64,000 nucleotides of DNA from Streptomyces sp. HNM0575. GTDB lineage: Bacteria > Actinomycetota > Actinomycetes > Streptomycetales > Streptomycetaceae. Every line of letters starts with the position of its first letter. Position 1 is the stretch's first letter. The position numbers and the translations under genes were made by a program. Positions 58,307 to 64,000 of this stretch are shown in pieces. The stretch spans positions 62,001-126,000 of the forward strand of contig NZ_JAASAG010000013.1 of NCBI RefSeq assembly GCF_012726265.1. Reading direction: 5' to 3'. Under the pieces are notes generated by a model, which was not told the origin of the DNA, did not search any database, and saw nothing but the letters and a program-made list of their open reading frames with translations.

Positions 58307-59821
58307 TCAGCTGGTCAGCAGGCGACTGGCGAATTCACCGATCATGACTGTGGTGGCGTGCGGATACGAGCTGACGATGGTCGGCATCACCGACGCGTCC
58401 GCGATCCGGAGCCCGTCGACGCCGTAGACCCGGAGGCCGGGGTCCACCACCGTTCCCATGGCGCAGGTGCCGACGGGGTGGAAGTAGGGCATGGCGGCGT
58501 CCCGGATGAACGAGACCGTCTCAGCCCGCGTCATGCTGCTGCCCGGCGCCACCAGCCTCTTGGCGATCTCACGGAAGCCGGGGCCGTTAGCCATGTCGAA
58601 GCCGATCTCCACTCCGTCGGCGAGCGCCGCGATGTCTGCCTCGTCCTGCAGCAGGTTTGGCTGGATCTCGAGCTCACCCCCCTCCCGCATTTTCACGTAC
58701 CCCCTGCTCTGCGGCCGCGACAGCCCGGGCGCGATGCAGAAGCCCTTCTCCGGAATCGTGTACTGAGCACCGATCTCCGGAGTGACGAAGGGGATTTGCA
58801 TGGACACGAACATCAGGTCCGGCCGACTGATATCCGGTCTGCTCTTCCAGAATGCGACGCTGCCCTCCAGGTTGTTGTTCGGCGCCGGAAGTGGACCGTT
58901 CGCGTCGAAGCACAGGCTTGCAAGGAACGGATGCTCCTGGAGGTTCTGTCCCACATCGGGCAGGTCCACATTCGTTTCGATGCCGGCAGCCGCCAGATCG
59001 CCTGCCGGGCCGATTCCGGAAAGCATCAGCAGTCTCGGGGTGTCGATCGCGCCGGCGCTGAGCACTACCTCGGTGAGCGCGGACGCCGTCACCTGCTCTC
59101 CGTCCACGACGTATTCGACGCCGGTGCAGCGGCCTCCGGACAGGACGACCTTCTGCACCCGTGCACCGGTCACGACGGTCAGCCGGTTCCTGTTCCGGAG
59201 AGGCGTGACGTAGGCATCCCACGGATTGACCCGGCGACCGTCGCGGATGTTCATGGTGACCGGACCGACTCCCTCGGGAGCGGCGACGGTCACGTCGTCC
59301 AGATACGGCATGCCCATGGACTGCCCGGCCTCGATCAGGGCCGCGGCCACCGGGTGCAGATCCTTGGCGCGTTCCACATGCACGGGCCCGCCAGAGCCGT
59401 GAAGCCGGCTCTCACCGTCTTCCCAGTCCTCGCTGCGCTTCAAGAGCGGCAGGACGGACTCGAAATCCCAGCCGACGTTTCCGGACGCGGCCCACTCGTC
59501 GTAGTCCGCTTGGTGACCCCGCGTCCAGACAAGCGCATTGATACCGCCCGAGCCCCCCAGCAGCTTCCCCCGGGCGAGTGGATGCCGCCGGTCATGCGTC
59601 GCCGGATGAGGCGTGTAGCTGTACCCGTAGTCGAAGGCGGACCCGACATTCTCAACCCAGCGTGTCGGATCGTAGAGGCTCGGCGCGTCCGCATCTCCGT
59701 CGCCGTTCTCAAGCACCAGAACACTGGCATCGGTCTCCTCGGCCAGGCGACGTGCCACGACGCTCCCCGCCGATCCTCCACCGACGACCACGAAGTCGAA
59801 GTTCGAGTCGCTGTCCGTCAT
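58307..59821 (-). CDS. GMC-family FAD oxidoreductase (choline dehydrogenase-like)
   Basis: A 504-residue flavoenzyme: FDFVVVGGGSAGSVVARRLAE (FAD), ARGKLLGGSGGINALVWTRG (GMC signature 1), LSAGAIDTPRLLMLSGIGP (signature 2), and the C-terminal active-site motifs FHPVGTCAMG and SYPHATTVMIGE with the catalytic His. It oxidises a primary alcohol to the aldehyde. With the aldehyde-oxidising molybdenum enzyme nearby in the same orientation, sequential alcohol-to-acid oxidation is possible. ATG at 59821; the upstream extension to 59860 is not needed. Confidence 0.94.
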   Translation of the reverse strand: MTDSDSNFDFVVVGGGSAGSVVARRLAEETDASVLVLENGDGDADAPSLYDPTRWVENVGSAFDYGYSYTPHPATHDRRHPLARGKLLGGSGGINALVWTRGHQADYDEWAASGNVGWDFESVLPLLKRSEDWEDGESRLHGSGGPVHVERAKDLHPVAAALIEAGQSMGMPYLDDVTVAAPEGVGPVTMNIRDGRRVNPWDAYVTPLRNRNRLTVVTGARVQKVVLSGGRCTGVEYVVDGEQVTASALTEVVLSAGAIDTPRLLMLSGIGPAGDLAAAGIETNVDLPDVGQNLQEHPFLASLCFDANGPLPAPNNNLEGSVAFWKSRPDISRPDLMFVSMQIPFVTPEIGAQYTIPEKGFCIAPGLSRPQSRGYVKMREGGELEIQPNLLQDEADIAALADGVEIGFDMANGPGFREIAKRLVAPGSSMTRAETVSFIRDAAMPYFHPVGTCAMGTVVDPGLRVYGVDGLRIADASVMPTIVSSYPHATTVMIGEFASRLLTS

Positions 59822-60863
59822 GATTCCGTCCCATCGTTGTTCTGATCGCCAATTTCGCAATGTTCGGGCGAAGGGAAGTGATCGACCGCAGGAGGTTCAG
59901 GGGACGCGTCCGTTGCCGGTCAACCGGCGTCCGCCGGCCGGGACCGATGGAGGCACAAACCTCTGCGCAGGCATACGACCAGCTTGAGGACATGCCGACG
60001 GGCCCGCATCCGGGCCGTCGCCTTGCCGAAGGCCCGGGGAGCGAGCACGTGTGAGTGCACTGCGTCGGGAGCAGCAGCCGGACCTGGCGAGGTAGCTGCC
60101 GCGGCAACTTCTGCAACCTCAGGCTTGATCGTCGCCATGGCGAGCTTGATCACAGCCCTGATTGCATGGCGGGCGTCGAGACATCAAACGACGCCCAACC
60201 GCCGAGACCAGGATGACTCCCGCACCTAAAAGCGACCAGTTCCACCCGTCATGATGAGCAGCAACCGAGATCTCGGCTCTGGGCCGTCTCTAGGCCGTGC
60301 GACGCCACACAGGAGGGGTGGCCAACAACGACCGATGCGGGAGCCCGGCCCCAGCTTGTGACCCGAAGGCCGACGCTCGCAGGTACCAACAAAGCGCAGT
60401 AAGACCCAGAAGAACTGAGCGAGCCGAATCGTTCAATCCTCAGCTGGGGGCTTCAGGCGATGGCGGACGAAACGTTTGGCTGAGCCCGATGGCGATCACG
60501 ACTACGGTTACGAACAGCCCGATGCCGAACAGTGGCCAGACCAACTGCGTTGCCAGCCATGCAAAGAGCCAGATCAGAGAGCCCCAAGGGCAGGGATGAA
60601 GAAGGTCGCCCTGCTAAGAAGCCGAGAATCTGCCGAAGCACCGTCGTCACGTGAAACACCCCTTAGCTGTACCGAGTTGAATCCCTTACGCGTTCATCAA
60701 CTCAAAACGGCCAAAGGTGACAAAAGAAGTAGACTGAGCTTTCGTCATTACCAGGACGGACTGGGAGGATGCCCAGGAGGCCACTGCCGTGCCACTTCCC
60801 GTGCCAGGCCGAGCGGGGAACACGGGGAACCGCAGTCACCACCGGGCCACACCCCACAACAAC
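59822..60863. other. Gene-poor interval downstream of tRNA-Ser
   Basis: About 1 kb with no clear gene and lower GC than its surroundings. The only coding trace is a leftward open frame 60441-60613 without start codon encoding a membrane-like segment (GSLIWLFAWLATQLVWPLFG, then IGLFVTVVVIAIG, ending RPPSPEAPS). A GTG frame starting at 60659 (MTTVLRQILGFLAG) lies one frame off, so this may be a frameshifted small membrane protein. Confidence 0.4.
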
Positions 60864-60894
60864 GGCCCCCGACCAACTTCCCTGGTCGGGGGCC
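60864..60894 (-). terminator. Terminator of tRNA-Ser
   Basis: GGCCCCCGACCA and TGGTCGGGGGCC form a perfect 12-bp stem with a seven-base loop, 20 bases beyond the tRNA 3' end. Confidence 0.85.
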
Positions 60895-60913
60895 GAGTTG
60901 CCTGCTCTCAGCG

Positions 60914-61001
60914 CGGAGGCGGTGGGATTCGAACCCACGGTGAGGGATCACCTCACGACGGTTTTCAAGACCGTTCCCTTCGGCCGCTCGGGCACACCTC
61001 C
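60914..61001 (-). tRNA. tRNA-Ser (anticodon UGA)
   Basis: An 88-base tRNA on the minus strand. Acceptor stem GGAGGTG pairs with CGCCTCC plus discriminator G. The anticodon stem ACGGT/ACCGT encloses CTTGAAA, giving anticodon TGA. A long variable arm (GTGAGGTGATCCCTCAC), as in serine tRNAs, and the T arm GTGGG-TTCGAAT-CCCAC follow. CCA is not encoded. Confidence 0.97.
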
Positions 61002-61055
61002 CCGCGCCGCCCCTGACGGGCGGCGCGGGGTCAGCCTAGCGAATGGCCGCCGGGG

Positions 61056-62627
61056 TCACTGATCGCCCTTGCGGGCGCCCAGGGTCACGTCGGTCGTGGA
61101 CTCCTTGCCGTCCCGCTTGTACGTGATCTTGACCTTCTCGTCCGGCTTGTGGGTCCAGATCGTGCCGATCAGGGTGGGCCCGCTGTCGATCGTCGTGTCG
61201 TCGAGCTTCGTGATCACGTCGCCCGACTTCAGGCCCGCCTTGTCCGCGGGGCCGTCCTTGGTGACCGCCGCCTGGCCGTTCTGGCCGCGGTTGGCGATGA
61301 CCGCGCCGCCGCCCTTCTGGTCCATGGTGACGGTGGCGCCGATCACCGGGTAGACGGGCGTACCGGTCTTGATGAGCTGGGTGGCGACCCGCTTCGCCTG
61401 GTTGACCGGGATGGCGAAGCCCAGGCCGATGCTGCCGGACTGGCCACCGCCCAGTCCGCCGCCGCCGTCACCGCCGCCGGCGGACTGGATGGCCGAGTTG
61501 ACGCCGATGACGGCGCCCTGCGCGTTGAGCAGGGGGCCGCCGCTGTTGCCCGGGTTGATGGACGCGTCGGTCTGGAGCGCGTTCATGTACGAGGCGTTGC
61601 TGCCCTGTCCGTCGCTGGAGGCGACCGGGCGGTTCTTGGCGCTGACGATGCCCGTGGTCACGGTGCCCGAGAGGCCGAAGGGCGCGCCGATCGCGATGGT
61701 GGCGTCGCCGACCTTGACCTGGTTGGACTTGCCGAGGGGGAGGGGGGCGAGCTTGCGGTCGTCGGCGTTCTTGAGCTTGATGACGGCGACGTCGTAGCCC
61801 TGGGCCTTGCCGATGACCTCGGCCTCGTACTTCTTGCCGTCGGAGAACGTGGCGGAGAGCGCGCCGCCGTCCGCCGCCGAGGCCACCACGTGGTTGTTGG
61901 TGAGGATGTGGCCCTGCTTGTCGAAGACGAAGCCGGTGCCCGTGCCCTCCTGGCCGCCGCCCTTGGTCTCGATGGTGACGACGCTGGGCAGGGTCTTGCC
62001 GGCTATACCGGCGACGGACTTGGGGGAGCGGTTGAGCGCCCCGGAGTCGGAGCCGGAACTGATCGTGGTCGACGAGCCGTCGTCCCGCTCGGCGGCCCAG
62101 AAGCCGATGCCTCCCCCGATGCCACCGGCGACCAGCGCGCAGACGGCGACGGCCGCGAGCAGTCCGCGCGGCAGGCGCTTGCCGCTCGGCGGCGGGCCGG
62201 GCGGCGCGGGCGGCGCGCCCCACGGGTACTGGGGTCCGCCGGGGCCCTCCGGACCGCCGGATCCGGGACCGCCGGGTCCGCCCGGTCCCGTACCGCCGTA
62301 CGCGGCATGGCCCCCCGGAGCGCCCGGGGCGCCGCTCCCCCACGGGCCGCCGCCTCCGGAGCCCGGGGCGCCGTAGCCGGCTGCCGGAAGCGGAGTGGTC
62401 TGCTCGGTCTGCCCCGGCGAACCGGACGACGCGGACGACGCCGGAGGTGCGGACGGTGCAGGCGGAGTGGATTCGGACTTGCTCATGCTCTGCCCCTGAC
62501 GGTCGGCGGCTTCGGGCTCGCGGGCGCCGGCAGCAGCTTCGTGCGCGTCTCTGTCCTGCACCGCGGGGGGCGTGGGAGTCGGCCCCGCCGCCGGCGTGGC
62601 GGCAGCGCCCTCGTTCTCGGTGCTCAC
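61056..62627 (-). CDS. HtrA/DegP-type trypsin-like serine protease with PDZ domain
   Basis: A 523-residue membrane-anchored protease. The N-terminal 170 residues are low complexity (Pro/Gly/Ala-rich, GGPGGPGSGGPEGPGGPQ), followed by one transmembrane helix (LLAAVAVCALVAGGIGGGIGF), the S1C protease domain with His (LTNNHVVASA), Asp (GYDVAVIKLKN) and Ser (NPGNSGGPLLN), and one PDZ domain (AVTKDGPADKAGLKSGDVIT). It degrades misfolded exported proteins outside the membrane. GTG at 62627 is preferred: GAGGAG lies six bases before it but abuts the ATG at 62633. Confidence 0.94.
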   Translation of the reverse strand: MSTENEGAAATPAAGPTPTPPAVQDRDAHEAAAGAREPEAADRQGQSMSKSESTPPAPSAPPASSASSGSPGQTEQTTPLPAAGYGAPGSGGGGPWGSGAPGAPGGHAAYGGTGPGGPGGPGSGGPEGPGGPQYPWGAPPAPPGPPPSGKRLPRGLLAAVAVCALVAGGIGGGIGFWAAERDDGSSTTISSGSDSGALNRSPKSVAGIAGKTLPSVVTIETKGGGQEGTGTGFVFDKQGHILTNNHVVASAADGGALSATFSDGKKYEAEVIGKAQGYDVAVIKLKNADDRKLAPLPLGKSNQVKVGDATIAIGAPFGLSGTVTTGIVSAKNRPVASSDGQGSNASYMNALQTDASINPGNSGGPLLNAQGAVIGVNSAIQSAGGGDGGGGLGGGQSGSIGLGFAIPVNQAKRVATQLIKTGTPVYPVIGATVTMDQKGGGAVIANRGQNGQAAVTKDGPADKAGLKSGDVITKLDDTTIDSGPTLIGTIWTHKPDEKVKITYKRDGKESTTDVTLGARKGDQ

Positions 62628-62827
62628 AGACATCTCCTCATCAGCTACACGCCGTCGCAAGCCGGGCGCTCACGCGCTCCGGCACCGTGCACAGCCTTTC
62701 CCATGGTGCGTCAGACGGACGTAAGACGCCGCCCGAGCCCGGGAAGCAGTCCTTTACAACAGGCATACGGACACCCCCGCGACGGACCCCCCGCCGGCCG
62801 CCCGTATCCCGGTGGCACGATAACCCG

Positions 62828-63646
62828 GTGAGCAATCACAGCCTCTCCGGGTCGCGTCTCTCCCCCCACCGCCCGGTCTCCGTCATCGCGCACCGCGGTG
62901 CCTCCGAGGCCGCACCCGAACACACGCTGGCCGCATACCGTAAGGCGATCGAGGCGGGTGCCGACGCCCTGGAGTGCGATGTACGGCTCACGGCGGACGG
63001 CCATCTCGTCTGTGTGCACGACCGCAGGATCAACCGCACCTCCAACGGCCGCGGCGCGGTCTCCGCTCTCGAACTGGCCGACCTCGCCGCACTGGACTTC
63101 GGCTCGTGGAAGAAGGAGGGGCCGGACGAGGACCCGTACGAGTCGCCCGACCAGGAGGCCAGCGACCGTACGTCGGTGCTCACGCTGGAGCGTCTGCTGC
63201 AACTCGTGGCGGAGGCGCCCCGCCCCGTCGGTCTCGCCGTCGAGACCAAGCACCCCTCGCGGTGGGCCGGTCAGGTCGAGGCCCGGCTGCTGGAGTTGCT
63301 GGAGAAGTACCGGACCGCGGTGCCGTCCGTACGGATCATGAGCTTCTCCGCGCGCTCCCTGCACCGCATCAGGGCCGCCGCACCCCACATCCCGACCGTG
63401 TACCTCATGCAGTTGCTGCTGCCCCGCCACCGTGACGGCCGTCTGCCTCCCGGCGTGCGCATCGCGGGGCCGAGCCTGCGCATCCTGCGCGCGCATCCCG
63501 GCTACGTGGAGCGGGCGCACCGGCTCGGCTACGAGGTGCACGTGTGGACCGTGAACGACCCGGAGGACGTCGAGCTGTGCGTACGGCTCGGCGTGGACGC
63601 GCTGATCACAAACCGGCCACAGGAAGTCGTGGCTCAACTCGGCTGA
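62828..63646 (+). CDS. Glycerophosphodiester phosphodiesterase
   Basis: A 272-residue TIM-barrel enzyme. The catalytic/metal motifs are at the N-terminus: VSVIAHRGASEAAPEHTL and DALECDVRLTADGHLVCVHD; later VGLAVETKHP and VHVWTVNDPED complete the GDPD pattern. It hydrolyses glycerophosphodiesters to sn-glycerol 3-phosphate and an alcohol. No signal peptide is evident, so it is probably cytoplasmic. GTG at 62828 begins the family match; an in-frame extension to 62447 is not supported. It is divergent from the HtrA gene. Confidence 0.93.
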   Translation: MSNHSLSGSRLSPHRPVSVIAHRGASEAAPEHTLAAYRKAIEAGADALECDVRLTADGHLVCVHDRRINRTSNGRGAVSALELADLAALDFGSWKKEGPDEDPYESPDQEASDRTSVLTLERLLQLVAEAPRPVGLAVETKHPSRWAGQVEARLLELLEKYRTAVPSVRIMSFSARSLHRIRAAAPHIPTVYLMQLLLPRHRDGRLPPGVRIAGPSLRILRAHPGYVERAHRLGYEVHVWTVNDPEDVELCVRLGVDALITNRPQEVVAQLG

Positions 63647-63875
63647 GACGTCGAATTGTCGTCTTCGTGTTACGTGCGACACACACGGCCACCGGCGGCA
63701 GGCGGGCCGCGCGGCCCAATTCGCCCTGGTTCCATGCCGCTTACCTGGGGTGCGCCGGTGCATTCGCGCTGTATTCGATGCCGCGGAATGCGTCAAGCGG
63801 GCATGCGTGGCCGGTTTCCGCCAGACGTTCGCGGGGCACTTATCGAATTGGCGTGGGGCAAAGGAGGTCTCGGGG
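63647..63875. other. Intergenic region before the last gene
   Basis: No gene is supported. It is less GC-rich than the flanking genes and ends in AAAGGAGGT (63860-63868), a near-perfect ribosome site for the next start. Confidence 0.4.
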
Positions 63876-64000
63876 GTGGCGTTGGTTATGGCACAGAACG
63901 TGCCTGCTTCGTCGACGATGGCCGTGCCTCACGGCCCCGCCGGAGTAGGGGCCGCACGGCGCAGGATGCGCGCCGATCTGCTGGCCAGCGGAGCCGCCGA
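63876..64000 (+). CDS. ATP-binding (RsbW-like anti-sigma) protein, 5' end only
   Basis: The first 41 residues of a gene that leaves the window: GTG at 63876 behind AAAGGAGGT with seven-base spacing. VGAARRRMRADLLASG is the usual N-terminal segment (xxARRxxRxxLxxxG) of Streptomyces HATPase_c_2 regulators. Too little is present to judge more. Confidence 0.6.
   Translation, partial: MALVMAQNVPASSTMAVPHGPAGVGAARRRMRADLLASGAA

Noticed and set aside
60297..60599. Rightward 100-residue ORF downstream of tRNA-Ser
   Set aside because: No ribosome site, atypical composition and no recognisable motif; the opposite strand has a better, though broken, membrane-protein frame.

Overview
The window is very GC-rich, with almost every third codon position G or C, GTG starts, many ATGA-coupled genes and a MetN/LLM/SfnB sulfur operon behind a Cys-terminated leader peptide. 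Together this points to a Streptomyces or close relative. Roughly fifty genes are present, along with several gene remnants, one tRNA-Ser(UGA) and an unusual number of short degenerate tandem repeats in the spacers.

Layout. 1-5.9 kb: a tricarboxylate uptake and use module (TctA/TctB-like permease, TctC lipoprotein, PrpF-type isomerase) with a divergent LysR regulator and clear palindromic operators. 5.9-10.8 kb: a membrane TIR-beta-propeller protein facing, tail to tail, a DUF4231/SLATT two-helix protein; this looks like a conflict/NAD-signalling locus. 10.9-20.1 kb: regulatory and housekeeping genes (RibD/DHFR-like reductase, orphan ClpX-type zinc-finger/HTH protein, DGPF protein plus ECF42-type sigma factor, GNAT, IclR, MarR/FAD-oxidoreductase pair, MFS/TetR pair), with remnants of an SDR and of an aromatic-acid MFS transporter.

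20.2-29.5 kb is the most interesting part: a six-gene minus-strand operon with the order KAS-III, KAS-III-like, AMP-ligase (OleC type), NAD-dependent reductase (OleD type), NRPS (C-A-T), GNAT. From memory this is the order of the lipstatin genes lstA-E, but an N-acetyltransferase sits where lipstatin has its formyltransferase lstF. The ten specificity residues of the A domain read D-L-T-K-V-G-E-I-G-K, an asparagine-type code. The two changes together predict a beta-lactone carrying an N-acetyl-asparaginyl ester, i.e. esterastin or a close analogue. A divergent MFS gene and an ISL3 transposase scrap flank the cluster.

31.6-40.5 kb: a secreted subtilisin, then an organosulfur operon (22-residue cysteine-type leader peptide, metN, metI, metQ-like, two flavin monooxygenases, SfnB/DszC-like oxygenase). 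40.6-47.7 kb: DUF6493/SWIM pair, a haloalkane-dehalogenase-fold protein without the catalytic His, an ICMT-type methyltransferase, an SgcJ-like protein under a MerR-type promoter, and a P-loop ATPase. 47.8-51.8 kb: a glycine-rich repeat protein, a deleted methyltransferase and asparagine synthase. 52.6-59.8 kb: a three-subunit molybdenum hydroxylase, a phytoene-desaturase-like oxidoreductase and a GMC oxidoreductase. 60.9-64 kb: tRNA-Ser, an HtrA protease, a glycerophosphodiesterase and the start of an RsbW-like ATP-binding protein.

Eleven genes have a TANNNT hexamer six or seven bases before the start codon, so leaderless mRNAs are likely common here. Family names rest on motif recognition by eye; no database search was run.
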